From NCBI RefSeq assembly GCF_009905375.1, contig NC_133649.1, positions 230,863,792 through 230,927,791 on the forward strand: a stretch of 64,000 nt of DNA, given 5' to 3'. The DNA is from Apium graveolens. Its lineage: Eukaryota > Streptophyta > Magnoliopsida > Apiales > Apiaceae. The notes beneath the pieces are model-generated. The model was not told the DNA's origin. It worked only from the letters and a program-made list of their open reading frames with translations, and did no database searches. Both the position numbers and the translations under genes were made by a program. Shown here piece by piece: positions 36,559 through 49,258 of this stretch (the stretch's first letter is position 1; each line of letters begins with the position of its first letter).

Positions 36559-37118
36559 CAATTTCTTGACTTCTCGAGTGACTTCTCGATAAGCTTTATT
36601 ATGACTTATCGACAAGTCATTTTAGAGTTCTCTATAAGTTTTAATTCACAGAGTTCTCTACAAGTATAATTTTAGAGTTATAAATAACTCAGAATTGGAA
36701 TAATTTAATTCAATAAATTATTTTAGTAAAATACTTTTGATAAAATTATTTCAATTTTATTTTGATTTATTCAAATTAAAATTGGAAACAATTCAGTCCA
36801 TTTTGGACAAACTAGGTATTTATTAGACATCTCGATGAGCTTATTTTTCAGTTCTCTACAAGAATAACAAAATGACTTATCAATATGTTTTTTACTTTTC
36901 AAAATGACTTCTCGATAGACAAATTCCAAACGTCTATCTTTGAGTTCTCTACAAGTCATTTACTTTTACTATAAATACCCAGACATCTCGACATACATAT
37001 ACTTACACCTTCGAGAACTCTAAGTGACCTAGCTTTTTCAATTCAAAATCGATTTCTCTCTCGTTTCAAATCCTTTCTCTCTAATTTCTTTTACCCATTA
37101 ATCTTCACATTCACAACA
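36559..37118 (+). promoter_or_regulatory. Cop-E post-pol spacer: TCGATAAG repeats, TATA box, CT-rich leader
   Basis: Copies of CTTCTCGATAAG, CTTATCGACAAG and related words fill 36570-36660 and 36820-37010, matching those in the LTR. A TATAAATA box follows. Then comes a leader rich in TCTCTCTCG and TTTCTCTC, which ends in ACAACAATGGC at the ORF3 start, an excellent plant initiation context. No coding sequence is present. Confidence 0.6.
36970..36977 (+). promoter_or_regulatory. TATA box before Cop-E ORF3
   Basis: TATAAATA lies 149 bases before the ORF3 ATG, with a CT-rich leader between. Cop-G has TATAAAAG 131 bases before its ORF3. This suggests that ORF3 is transcribed from its own promoter. 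Confidence 0.55.
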
Positions 37119-40100
37119 ATGGCAGCAAACATTATTGTACCCTTCATCCCAAAGGAGACCAACTTCCTTGCATTCTTAGATGCCAATCAATCTCCTTAAG
37201 CTTTCAAGAGCTTTGTCAAGTTCTTGTCTGAAACTTACTTTGATGGAGCTCTCACAGCTAACCCAGTTCTTTATTTGGATGTATTGGGTGATTTCTGGAA
37301 CACAGCTGTAGCTAGCTAGGACAGTTGTGCATGAAGATCAATCTTCTAGTCTAGTGGTTAACTGTCAAATTAAAAGACATCAGGTTGAGATAACCGAAGC
37401 TGATATGAACCTGGCATTGAACATTCTGACTGACAAAGTAGTAGGGATTCCAACGCAGGATGAGCTGTATGAATTCTTGGATTTTATCAACTACTCTGAG
37501 AAAATTAACTTGGCTAGCTTGAACAAGAAAAATTTGAGAAGGGAGTGGTCCTTTCTGTTTGATTCTGTGGTAAGAGCTTTCACATGCAGGAAATCAGAAT
37601 TTGATAATATTTCTAGTGTTGTTCAGAAGCTGGTCTACTCAATGGCTCACAACAAACAGATTAATGTAGGACACTACATTCTGGAGCAATTGAGCACCAG
37701 GCTCATCATGCCATTCACTTCAAGAGGTAAAACAAATTTTCTTCCTAGATCCATTATGTCTGCTTTAAATCTTAAAGTAAATGTCATACATATGCTTGAA
37801 GGTGTAGATAGGTCATTAATAGGAAACTGTAAGCAAGTGTCCAAAATTCTATTTGGATCACTTACTACTAAGAATAAGGTGCAAGTGGGTCTTAAGTTAA
37901 CACCTTTCATGATTAAAAGATTTAAGACCTATCCTTACCCTATGCCTGATATGAGGACCAATGTAGTTCAATCTAGTGCAACAATGGTTCCTGATCATGT
38001 GGAAGTACAAACACAGGCTCACCCACAGTAACCTACCCATGTTGAGCCTACTACTTCAAAACCAATAGCTGCTAGGAAACCAACCACTTCATCCTCTCAA
38101 AAGGGTGAAGTGAGTAAAAAGAAGAGAAAGGAAATAACACTTACTGTATTGAATGAGAGTGGTGAGGAAAAACACCAACTGAGTCACCCTTGGTCAAAAA
38201 ACCAAAGAAGGCTAAGCAAACTGAGTTGACCACTCTAGACACCTCTACATCCTCTCAAAAGGATGTAGTTGTAAACAAGGGACTTGAACAGACTCTAGGG
38301 GCATCCTCTAAATAGGGTGTCTCTATTGAAAAGAGCATTCTCACAAATGCACCATGTAAAGAGTCTACACAACCATCACTTGAGCAAATACAAGTGTATG
38401 GAAGGAGAAACAAGGATGGCACATACAAGGAGAGCACATCCCTCGAAGCTCCCTCATCCATTCAGGGGGAGCTACCAACACTCACTACTGAACAATAAAT
38501 CTTAGTCTCTCAAATTTCTTCTTCACACACTGCACTTGAATCCAATCCTCAAGTGCAAACTCACTCAAGTAACTTGGTTCAAGAAACTTTGCTCACCACC
38601 CATACACCAAATTTAGATGGTGAGAGGCTACTAGCTGGGGTGGACCTTGATGACACCATCACAAACATGGGGGATTCATCAGTTTTCACTGAAGACCCCA
38701 TGGTAGTTGAAAATGCACCTTCATGTGCAAATCAGTCTTCACAGACTATAAGGTTTGAGGGTAGTACTTCTGAGGGGGGGATATCTAAATCCTCTCCAAT
38801 TCAATTGGAGGTTCTTGTTACAAGAACAATTCCCCTCAAAACCCTGGCTGAAATTGCTCTAACAATTGAAGGTGGGAGTATAATTGCCAATGATCGTGCT
38901 ATGCGAGAGGCAGGTTTATCACATCCATGTGACAGTACTTTGCAAAAAGCACAAGGGTTTGAGGCTGGTGTACATGACATAACCCAGTCAAATCCCCTCT
39001 AATTCAATTGGAGGTTCCCACTACTAGTGGAGGACAACACACTGTCATAAACATAGAGCAATCTGTGAGTCAAACTGTGACTCATGTCACAGGTGGTTCT
39101 GACCCTACACACCAACCTTCAACTTCTCAACCTAAACATCTCATCTCATCTCCTAGTGACTTCAAGAGACTGACAATAAACCTTCAACCATTGAAGATCT
39201 TGTAGTTGATCGGAGTGGAGGCCATACACAAATCTCATAACAGCTGCTCATATCCAATTTGTCAAATCAGGACTACCAAGCTATCATGCTCCCCTACCAG
39301 ACATATGTTGAAGAAAATCAAGCTAAACTTGTTGATAAAGCTGGTCAGGATGTAAATTGTGATGCTTGGCTAGATAAGGAATTCTCTATTGAAATAGATG
39401 TTGTGCTAGCTAAGTTAAGGGAGGAGTATATCACTATTCTCGGAAGCAATGCAAGATCTCTAACTCCTCAAGAAATGTATGATGTCAACAATGATGTATA
39501 CATGGCTCAAATCAAGGCTTTCCATAACTTTGGAAAAGCACTTCAAATCACATTGATTGGACAACAAGATAAAATAATGAAATGGTGAGGGAAATGATGG
39601 ATTAAATCATCCCTTCCCAAACTGGGATCAAAAACAAATTCATAACCTTTTTTGACCAGATGTTAAGGTATGATCTCAGTGGAATGGAAACACATGTCAA
39701 GAATCTCAAGACCTCATTTGTGGTCCGAAATGGACAAGTTCAAAATCATATCATTCATTCTAATGATACAAGACTGAAGCTGGATCAAATGCACTCTAGT
39801 AGATAGACTCCTTCAGCCTTGCTCATGGATGACATTAAGAAGGCTGTTCAGGACACTTTTGGAGTCTCTACTTCCTCCACATCTCAATCCTCATCCACAC
39901 TGCAAGTTCAAGAAATGCAATAACAAGTCTCTTCTCTCAAATCTTCCAATGACTCATTAAGTGCACAAGTCCAAGCTCTTACTTCTTTAGTGTAGAGTAA
40001 ACAGGCAGACATCAAAACCCTAGTGGACTCTCACAAGCATCTCCAAAGGCAAAACTCTGTTACCTTGGGAGCCATCATGGGGAAGCTCAACATACCATTT

Positions 40101-40756
40101 CCCTCAATACCTGAAGAAATAAGGCCAGAATTACCAACTCCTCTACTCACTCCTATCACCAAGACTAATGGAGAGATTGAGGCTAGGATTCAACAATCCT
40201 GGGTGCCAAATCTAAGTCTAAATAGCCTATTCAGGTTGGCCAAAGCTCTTCCCAAACTCAACAATTTCAAGATGTGGGAAAAGAAAGACTCATCAAGGCT
40301 ACATAAGGACCAAATTAAGATCAAAAATTCAATGAACTTTTTGCAGTCCTGAGGATGTCTATTTAAAATAACTTCATCACATAAAAAGAGAATTGACCAA
40401 GACTATCAACTCTATCAGGGCAGTAGTTGTGAATGTTGAGAACTATCTGCAGAAGAGGATTGCTGTTAACATCAATGATGGTGGTGTGGATAGATGCCTT
40501 CAAGTGTCTCTATTAAATCTCAGAACCCTAAGGGCATCTGAGCTAGATGTTGTGATTCATAAACTTCATGTAGTCATCACAGAGGACACTCAGCTTTTTC
40601 ATGAGTTCAAAAATGAACATATAACATCTTTTCCTGAAGCCTATCTATATCCAAGCAAGGGTGTGTCCTACATCTGCTCACAGACCAAGAAGAAAAAAAT
40701 CTTCAATGTTCCCAAGAACTGTGTGAGAGGGAACATGAGGTTGATCATGACTCTTC
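37119..40756 (+). pseudogene. Cop-E ORF3 (accessory protein downstream of pol), 3'-truncated
   Basis: Start chosen at ATGGCAGC in the AACAATGGC context. A TAA at 37197 and a frameshift near 37315 break the N-terminus; 37327-38029 is open. LRREWSF lies about 140 codons from the ATG, as in Cop-B1, within a helical domain of about 200 residues. I think this may be related to the 'putative plant transposon protein' domain (Transposase_32 type), but this is untested. A long Ser/Thr/Pro/Gln-rich middle (38030-39200) follows, then helical pieces (39259-39588, 40023-40352, 40393-40761). The Gyp-D LTR cuts the end. Other frameshifts separate each piece. Function is unknown; it occupies the Sirevirus env-like slot, but I see no convincing membrane segment. 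Confidence 0.72.
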
Positions 40757-43545
40757 TATAATAACCCCAAAAAATTTGGACTTTTTGTAATCCTTATGAA
40801 TAGTGATTTTGCTGATTATGCTGATTAAGGAAATTTTTCAAGCCACACTATGTAGGAGTTCTTTTGTTGATATTCTGAGATCTTATTAGTACTCCATAAA
40901 GTATATGAGTGTATGTAAAGATCGTCAGAATCCAAATTCGAATACTTTGATTTTTCCTGAAAATCCACCAGATACCGAAAGAATTGAGTATAAGGTAACA
41001 TTATTAAAAGGATTTTAATTCAAGGATTATAAGAGAGGATCATAAAAGGAATATAAAATATTGAGAAAGGTTTAGAGGAACCCAAGTAATAAGATCCCGG
41101 GTATGATCCCTCAAACGACAAACGAGAATGAAAGTTAAGCGAACCGTATAACAGATAAGCGGTCATTAGCCAAGTAATTAAGGGTTAATCAAAGAGGTTA
41201 GTGGATGATGATGTCATCACACCACAAGGAGAAGACATGTGTTAAAAGATGACACAATCATGATGACATAAGCATGACAAGTAAGATGGTTTTGTTGGAT
41301 GATTATTAGCCAAGTAAAAGTTACCATGGTAAAAACTAAAAATTTGCCAAGCCAAAAAGGGAAGCAACCAATCAAAATATCATAGCACAAAAAAATAGAA
41401 GTTGACTTGCTTTTCCAAGAGCAAGCTCTCGGTCCCTTTGTTTCAAGAAGAAGAAAAAATTCAAAACTCAAGATCTAAGCTTTGTTATTTTGTAAGATCT
41501 AGCTTTGGTAAGGACTTTTAAGGGCTATTTCAAGCTTCTTAGTTACTTCTACTCACCAAGGAAGGTTACCGGAATCGCCCCAGGACTTTTACCACCCCCA
41601 GTCGCTCAGGCAAGTTTTTTACCCATTTAACTGTTGTTGTGATGTATATATGTATATGCATTATCTTGTGATTAGTGCATGATTGTTTTTAGCAAATCTT
41701 GCGATATATTGGAACATGTTGATATGATATATATGCATGTCTATTTCATAGTCTTGATATTCTATTATCAATTCAAATGCTTATAAACTGCATAATACCT
41801 ATGTTAGAGATAAGCAGTAGTTGCGTATACCCTTAGTATAGGGGACCCGAAGGTGAACATTTTTCTAAACCGGGAGTCGATGTTCCCGAGTATATTATAT
41901 ATATAAAGTTTTCAAAACTATTAATCGAATAATGTTTATTCAATAGTTTTAAATTATAAGTGAATATTAGTTTGAATATTCATTCGAGGACTATTGACTC
42001 CGTTTATTTTATTAAATAATATTCTTTATTTTCTTAAAGAATAATGTTTTGTTATTCGCCAAGTATTCGAGAAATGATTGATATCTTCAATCATTCTTAC
42101 CTTAAACATTTTCAGAAAGTATTTTCAAAACTTTTACTTCATTTTCTTTGATAAAAGCTATTCGTTATTGGAATATTATTTATAGCATAATATTCAGATA
42201 TTCTTTGATTATCTTGGAATTGATTTATTCTATCAAATCATCCTTATTCCAAATGCTTTCAAAAATGTTTTCGAGTCTTCAAAATGATTTTAAAAGTTAA
42301 AGCGGATCCCAAAACTCATTTTCAGATTTCGGATCTTCCTTTCGAAGGGGATTTAAATACTCGCTCAAAACCTAAGGCATCCGGCTCAGTGATGTATTTT
42401 TGGAGCAATGAAGTTTCTAACTTGATAAAAGAGTTTGATTACTTGCCCAACATTCAGGAAGTAAGTCCATCTAATTAAGTCGGCATAAGCGACATGACGG
42501 GGTACGGTCTATCAAAGTGTAAGTGGCTGGGTGGCATTCCATCAACGCGTAAGAGGTCGGGTGGCGGTCCAGCACAAGGTCCTAATGCGGCCAGGGTGAT
42601 GACCGGTGGGGGATTCATCCATCTACTAGTAGAAAAGGTTACTTATTGGTATCTTTTCCTGATCAACAAGATATCAGGTTTATGCCAAAATTCTCTTCTT
42701 TCCAAATTCATTGGATAATACAACTCTGTTTATACTTTTCATGACAGAGGTTTTCAGGGATTGTATGAGAGATATATATAGGTATATATATCGGAAACTT
42801 AATGAAGTATCTCGTAACTTCATTTCATTCAAATAACATTTCAAAGATTGAATCTATTCAAGTCTTATGTTGTAGTCCCATCTATGTGATGAACCTTTGA
42901 AAACATATTATACTTTGAACAGTGGTAGTTCAAGTAGTTTTCTAAAATGATATAAGTATAGTGAAGTATTTGGTAACTTCATCTTCCTTTAAGCTTATAT
43001 CCAGTAAGTAATTATCTTACACTTGATAAAGATTTCTAGTAAGTTATCTATTTAGATACTTGCATTATTGATTTAACTATATATTACCTTGTGAGCTGTA
43101 ATGCTCACTCTTGCTTCATTTCTTCATCACACAAAAACAGTTAGGAAGGGTGGCCAGACTCAAGCAGACCCAGCGCAAGAGCGTGGGAAGCGTCCCGCGT
43201 CTTCCCGTTGATCTCATAGATGTCATAGCTGCAGAGGTAGATCTATCCGTAGGCCAGGCATTCTACTTTTGGGAATCAATTATGTATAATTATAACTTGT
43301 GTTGGACAATGGCAACTAATTGTAAACTTATTAAGTAATCATTTTGGGTTATAATAACTTTTAATTTATGGATTCAAGGACTTGTACTTATTTCAATTTC
43401 ATCTCTGAGACTATAACGTGTTGTGGTGTGTGTTATTGTGGGGTCACAACATGAGGTTATTTATTTTTAATTAAGTTAAGTAATATTTATGGAAAGAAAG
43501 ACCGTGACGACCCGGATTCTCGACCCCGGATCTGGGGGTGTTACA
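40757..43545 (+). repeat. Gyp-D 5' LTR (about 2.8 kb)
   Basis: The left end is placed where Cop-E ORF3 stops, at TATAATAACCCC, probably a mutated TGTAATAACCCC. The right end GGGGGTGTTACA is followed by the PBS. Near 43085-43270 the sequence has the TGCTCACTCTTGC and GGCCAGACTC type words common in Tekay/Del LTRs. Small frames at 42284-42718 and 43111-43338 have no supporting motif and are read as LTR DNA. The 3' LTR is not in the window, so the length rests on the two inferred ends. Confidence 0.8.
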
Positions 43546-43549
43546 GAAA

Positions 43550-43561
43550 TGGTATCAGAGC
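43550..43561 (+). other. Gyp-D primer binding site
   Basis: TGGTATCAGAGC, four bases after the LTR end, is a perfect initiator-Met tRNA complement. Confidence 0.93.
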
Positions 43562-43758
43562 TAAGCGTTATAAACCTCAGAGATAATGCGACGATATAAT
43601 AATAAACTCACAAAGATAATAAGAACTCTTGCCAAGTTCATAGTCTGACTACTTAAAAGTAGCACTGATAGTTAAAACTCTTACGGGAATTCTTATATGT
43701 ATCATGATAGTAACTTAGCTCGTTTAATGTGTAGGCATATGAGATATAGGACCCAGAG

Positions 43759-44425
43759 ATGTTCGAGCGTGAGCATGATAAGGCACTGCTAGATGCCGAG
43801 GATCAGGAGGAGCCTGAGGAGGATGATACGGATGATGAGGACCCCTTAGAGGAGTCAGAGACAGAGGTTATTGCGATTTCAGATTAGGAGGACCCGGATG
43901 AGGTCCCAGTAGCTGAGGAGCATGCCAGTGCTATCGTGGAGTATACTGGTACCCCCCCTAACCTCACTCCCCGTGGTCAGAGCTTCTACCCCTCCACCAC
44001 TATCTTGGAGCCCCTATGATGACAGCTCTGAGACCCATACTCCCGAGCCCAGGCAGACTGAGGAGGCACCCACAGCGGATCCGGATTCACCACCTCTCAA
44101 CCCTGCCCATAGGCAGTCTTTATTAGCTCACGACTATGTTCAGGATGTTCTGAGGACTCAAGTGGCTGTTGCTGAGGCTCGGCTGGATGAGGCCAGGAGA
44201 GAGTTAGATGTAGAGAGAGCTGGTAGATGTGCACGGGCTCATGAGGCTAGAGCTACCATACCCCAATCTCTGAGGAGAGAGCTGACTGGGATAGAGCTTA
44301 TGGCCCGTGCGAGACTCCGATCACTTCATGGAGACAGAGTTGGCAGGATATCCAGGAGGCAAGCTGATTACATTTTCCGTCATGCGATGAAGAGAGTCTG
44401 GGAGGTGACCCGCTCTGGTGATTGA
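43759..44425 (+). pseudogene. Gyp-D extra ORF upstream of gag, unknown function
   Basis: About 220 codons between PBS and gag. The N-terminal part from ATG 43759 is strikingly acidic (QEEPEEDDTDDEDP) and meets a TAG at 43885. A frame change near 43960-43990, close to a run of seven C, leads to a Pro-rich segment (PPPLSWSPYDDSSE) and then a long Arg/Ala/Glu helix likely to be a coiled coil, ending at 44425. Local GC is higher than its surroundings. Most chromoviruses go straight from leader to gag; an ORF here is better known from Ogre/Tat elements. I do not recognise the family. Confidence 0.6.
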
Positions 44426-44779
44426 TTCAGGGCCAGTGATGTGGTAGTGTAGTCGTCTAGTTAGTCGAGGCCATAGTAAGAGCCAGTTTTCCGGGATAGT
44501 TGACTTGTATATAGTATCCCTTTCTCTGACTAACAGATAGACTCATGTATTTCACTTTTGGGCAGATGACTATAGCACTGTTGTACTTTTGACCAGATCG
44601 AACTATGTATTTCTCGCATTATATATATATTTGTTTCCTTTCAGTTCAGTTCCTTAGTGACGAGATCACTTTTTTTTATCTTTATTATTACTGCACTTCT
44701 CGTGATTAGAACTGTCATAATATAATAGAATTACGAGATACATTCTCCCCTTTATAGAAACTTTGCAAGGCACAATCTT
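44426..44779 (+). other. Gyp-D spacer between extra ORF and gag
   Basis: 354 bases, AT-rich, with TATATATAT and poly(T) stretches and no coding signal. It separates the extra ORF from gag and may be leader sequence for gag. Confidence 0.6.
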
Positions 44780-47700
44780 ATGTATGATTGTGACCAAACG
44801 TTGAAATTTCCAAAATTTATCAGTATCAGGCCGCCAAGAAGGATTGGAACTAGGGTGAACCCTGGATTTGAGGACCAGGGAAGCCATAACCAGGATGGTA
44901 GAAACCAAGAACACAATGAAGAGGAAGATGAGGATTATGTTGAACAGGATGATGCCCAGTATGAAGAGGAGGAGGAAATATTTGATGTTGAAGGATTTGA
45001 GATAGAGGCTGCAGAAGGAGAAACTGAGGTTGAGAAACAAGTACCAAACCCAGACATGAATCCCACGGGGCAGTTCATGCAACTACTAAGGCAGAACTTG
45101 GAATGTCAACCAAACCCACCCCCTCAAGGAAATAACAATGTTATGGAAAACTCTTTCAGGATTTTTAAATCCCTTAAGCCCCTGAGGTCCACGGATCAGC
45201 CGACCCAGTTGAAGCAAGGGCATGGCTAAAGGAAATGGAGAAATCTTTTGAGATTCTGAGTACCGATGAGGCACAGAAGACTGTATCTGCTACCTACCTT
45301 CTGAAGGGAGAGGCCAACTACTGGTAGGAAGCCAAGAAAAACATGGAGACAGATGCTATCATAACCTGGGAGAGGTTCAGTCAATTGTTTTTGGGAAAAT
45401 ATTTCCCGAGGTTTATGAAGAACCAGATGAAGCTCAAGTTCTTGGAGCTAAAGCAGAATAACTTATCTATAGCAGAGTACGAAGCAAAATTTACTGAGTT
45501 ATCAAGGTTTGTGCTGGAGTTTGTGAATACCGAGGAAAAGAAAGCTAGGAGGTTTCAGCAGGGACTGAAACTGTGGATTCAGAATATGGTGGCAATCCTT
45601 GAGCTTACAGACTATGCCACTCTGGTGCAAAAGGCAACAATCGCGGAAGCTGGAAGTGAACAGATGCAAAAGAAAAGAGAGAAGAAAGGAATAAAAAGGA
45701 AAAACATGAGCATGGGCGGAGGTTCCGCAGGAGGGAGTTTTCCAACTAGATTTAATCGAGGAGCAGTGTCCCTATCGGGAAGGAGTATTGGGTTTAGGCG
45801 ACCGATGAGTGTGAATGTGAGCCAGAGCGGCCAGAAGTCAGGAATGTCTCATTCCAACCAGTCTCGACCCCCATTACCAGCCTGTAACACTTATGGAAGG
45901 ATGTATTCTGGGGAGTGTAAAGGAAAGCCGGTAATCTGCTTCAAGTGTGGTCGAGAAGGTCACTATTTGGACAAGTGCACTTCACCAACCCCCATTACCC
46001 GCCCAACCACCACTTGTCATCAGTATGGACGCCCGGGTCATTGGAAGCAGGAATGCCCAGTGAACAAACCAGCGGCTTCAGGAGCAAGCAGGGCTGCCTC
46101 CAATAAGCCACCTACTGCAAGGACTTTCAACATGACAGTTCAAGATACTATGAGAGACTCAGATGTGATAGCAGGTACCCTTTCTCTAAATTCAGTCAGT
46201 GCAAATGTTTTATTTGATTCGGGAGCAACTAAATCTTTTATATCGAGGGACTTTGCACATAAGTTAATACTTAAGGCTGACCCCTTGTTAGAACCCTTAC
46301 AAGTAGAAATAACCAACCATGAAGTTATCCCTGTTAACCAGATTCACCCTTCCTGTGAGTTAGGCACAGGGGAACAATCTTTTAGTGTTGATCTAATTCC
46401 TTTTAAATTAGGGGAATTTGATATAATTTTGGGAATGGACTGGCTATCTAGCAGTGATGCTTAGATAGACTGTAAAGGGAAGAAAATTAAGTTGAATATC
46501 CCAGGGAAGAAATGAGTCATATTTAGAGGGAAGAGGCAGACGCAGAAATTTTTGACCATGGCTCAGGCCAATAAGATGCTACGAAAAGGAAATGAGGCTT
46601 ACCTAGCCTATTTGGTGGACACACAGAAGGAGGTGCCCAACTTGCAAGACATTCCGGTAGTCAACGAATTTGAAGATGTATTCCCACAAGACCTTCCGGG
46701 ACTACCACCCGATAGAGTGATTGAATTTGCTATTGAGTTGGCCCCAGGGACGGCGCCAGTTTCAAAGGCACCTTACAGGTTAGCCCCGTTAGAAATGAAG
46801 GAATTGGCTACCCAATTACCGGAACTTTTTGATAAGGGTATGATAAGACTCAGTGTGTCTCCGTTGGGAGCACCAGTATTATTTTTTAAGAAGAAAGATG
46901 GGAGCATGAGGATGTGCATCAACTAGCTAGAGTTGAACAAGCTAACCATAAAGAACAGGTACCCATTACCCAGAATAGATGATCTGTTCGACCAGCAAAA
47001 GGATGATGTCTACTTTTCCAAGATTGACCTGAGAACTGGATATCACCAACTAAAGATTAAACCCAAAGATATTCCAAAGACTGCATTCTGTACCAAGTAT
47101 GGGCACTATGAGTTCTTGGTAATGTCCTTTGGATTAACCAACGCCCCAACGGCTTTCATGGATTTAATGAATAGAGTATTCAAGAAGTACTTGGACAAGT
47201 GTGTGATAGTTTTTATCGATGATATTTTAATCTACTCAAGGACCGAGGCAGAACATGCAGAGCATTTGTGGATAGCTCTAGGAATACTTAGAGAAGAACA
47301 GTTGTATGCCAAATTCTTGAAGTGTGAATTCTGGCAGAATGAAGTACAGTTTTTAGGACATGTGATCAATAAGGAAGGAGTATTGGCCGACCCCTCCAAG
47401 ATAGAGGTGGTCTCAAATTGGGAAAGGCCAACCACACCCACAGAGGTAAGGAGTTTCATAGGATTGGTCGGCTACTATCGTAGATTTGTACAGGATTTTG
47501 TGAAGATCGCAGCCCCTTTAACACAACTTACTCGTTAGATAGAGAAGTTTGAATGGACAGAGAAATGTGAGAACAGTTTTCAAGAATTGAAGTAAAGATT
47601 GGTAACGACCCCGGTGTTGGCGTTGCCAGACGGAAAAGGAGATTTTGTGATATATAGTGACACGTCACACAAAGGATTAGGGTGCTTGCTTATGCAGCAC

Positions 47701-48456
47701 GGTAAAGTGATTGCGTATGCGTCGAGACAACTGAAGGAATACGAGATTAGATATCCTACTCATGACCTTGAGCTCGCGGCAATAGTTTTTGCCTTAAAAA
47801 TTTGGAGGCACTACTTGTATGGAGAGAAGTGCGAGATTTTCACAGACCATAAGAGCCTCAAGTATATATTCACGCAGAAAGAGCTCAACATGCGTCAGAG
47901 AAGATGGTTAGAGCCAATCAAGGACTATGAATGTGAGATTCTCTATCATCCAGGGAAAGCCAATGTGGTGGGTGACACCCTTAGTAGGAAGGAAAGACTC
48001 AAACTGTTAATGTATTCGGAGGAATTGATAAGGGATTTCGAGAAAATGGAAATAGAGGTAAAGGTAACCGGAGCCGGAACCGAAAAGCTGTTTGAGATCG
48101 CGATGTAGTTGAAGTTATTGGAAAAGATCAGATTGTGCCAAGAAAACGTAATGAATGAAGGCAGAGAGTCAATGACTGGAAAAAAGATCCATACTGAGAG
48201 AGATGATAAGGGGATAATGAGGTATTCCTACAGGATTTGGATTCCGAATGTTCAAGAGCTTAAAGACGAGATTTTGGATGAAAGCCATAGTTCAAGGTAT
48301 TCCATTCACCCGGGGAGCGCCAAAATGTATAGGGATTTAAAGGAATATTACTGGTGGCCCAACATGAAGAGGAATGTAGCAGAATGGGTAAGCAAGTGTT
48401 TGACTTGCCAAAGAGTAAAAATGGAGCACTAGAGACCTAGTAGACTTTTACGACCC
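44780..48456 (+). pseudogene. Gyp-D gag-pol: gag, PR, RT, RNase H, integrase N-terminus
   Basis: The gag start region (44780-45229) has a very acidic stretch; one frameshift near 45200 leads into the main frame. From there to 48456 a single frame holds the gag core (FLGKYFPRFMKNQMKLKF) and a zinc knuckle CFKCGREGHYLDKC (from 45937). A second knuckle (46015) has Tyr for its second Cys. Next are protease FDSGATKSF, RT with intact FIDDILIYS, RNase H with SDTSHKGLG and FTDHKSL, and the integrase zinc region ending in CLTCQ. Nonsense codons in frame are at 45325, 46462, 46513, 46924, 47536, 47593, 48106 and 48430. Cop-B1 interrupts integrase right after codon CCC at 48454-48456. Confidence 0.93.
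48452..48456 (+). repeat. Cop-B1 target-site duplication, left copy
   Basis: GACCC, identical to 61866-61870 on the other side of the element. A 5-bp duplication is the copia integrase signature. It shows this is a direct insertion, not a recombinant. Confidence 0.95.
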
Positions 48457-49054
48457 TGTTAGGTCACACACACTATAGAAGGGGGTTGAATACAGTGTTT
48501 ATCACAATCAAATCGAATTAAAGAAAACAAGTAACAGAAAACAAGCTTTATTAAACTCTGTTATAATATGGAACTGTCCTCTCTTAGTGATGAACAAATT
48601 ATCACGAGAGCTGCTAGGGTTACAATAAATAATAACTTCGATTACGATAACACATATAGTGTAAACCCTATGTCTGTGTTTATATACTACACAGTTACAA
48701 GATAATCTCTAATTGGTATTGAATATGATTCTGTATCCTAAAATATATCAATTAGATATCTGTACTTCCAAGTATTCTATTCTTTATAGAATTCCTTCTT
48801 CATGCATATCTCTTCTTGCGTTTGTCTTGATCTTCTTTCCTTGCAATCAGCCACCTTCCTTATCTGAAAGTCTCCTTAAGTCCTGATATTATCTTCTGAT
48901 AAATATCTCCTGATAACTTAAGTTCTAACAACTTTAAGTTCTGACTTCAGTATAAATGCTGATTTCCAGTTAAGTACTGATTTGTCATGTTAAGTAAGAT
49001 CTGAAAACTAAACACAAATTATATTAGTCATGACATTATCAAATATATCTAAAA
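48457..49054 (-). repeat. Cop-B1 3' LTR (598 bp)
   Basis: Begins TGTTAGGTCAC on the plus strand. The inner end reads AAAA where the other copies have AACA, a mutation at the LTR edge. AAGTTCTGA-type words occur near 48915-48965 in plus orientation, opposite to those in the element body. Confidence 0.95.
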
Positions 49055-49068
49055 ATCTCCCCTAACTT
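49055..49068 (-). other. Cop-B1 polypurine tract
   Basis: On the minus strand AAGTTAGGGGAGAT, directly before the 3' LTR. It is the same tract as in Cop-B2, with one internal G changed. Confidence 0.88.
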
Positions 49069-49258
49069 GTAAATTAGCATAATATACAAGTTTAACAAAT
49101 ATTTGATGATGTTAAAAATATTAAGTACAAATGCATGAGAATTTGACTAGATAACTACAACTTATAGTCCTTGTAGCTTTACCATTTTTAACTTCTGATA
49201 ACAGCTTTAGTCTGTATACATATCAGAATTTAATCAGTTGTAGATCTTTGACTTGGCT

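Larger units (their letters stand above)
29788..40756 (+). mobile_element. Cop-E: Sirevirus-like copia with ORF3, 3' end cut by Gyp-D
   Basis: Complete from 5' LTR through PBS, gag, pol and spacer into ORF3, which is interrupted by the Gyp-D LTR at 40757. It was inserted into the Gyp-C 3' LTR; the five bases before it are TGCAT, and the matching copy lies outside the window. The layout is the same as Cop-B1 on the opposite strand: gag with extra zinc-knuckle region, stop before protease, pol, repeat-rich spacer, ORF3. Confidence 0.88.

Noticed and set aside
37674..37910. Antisense frame in Cop-E ORF3
   Set aside because: It is a shadow of the open ORF3 N-terminal segment, which has the conserved motif on the plus strand.
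43111..43338. 75-codon frame before the Gyp-D PBS
   Set aside because: It lies inside the LTR in the region typical of Tekay/Del LTR 3' parts, with no protein motif.
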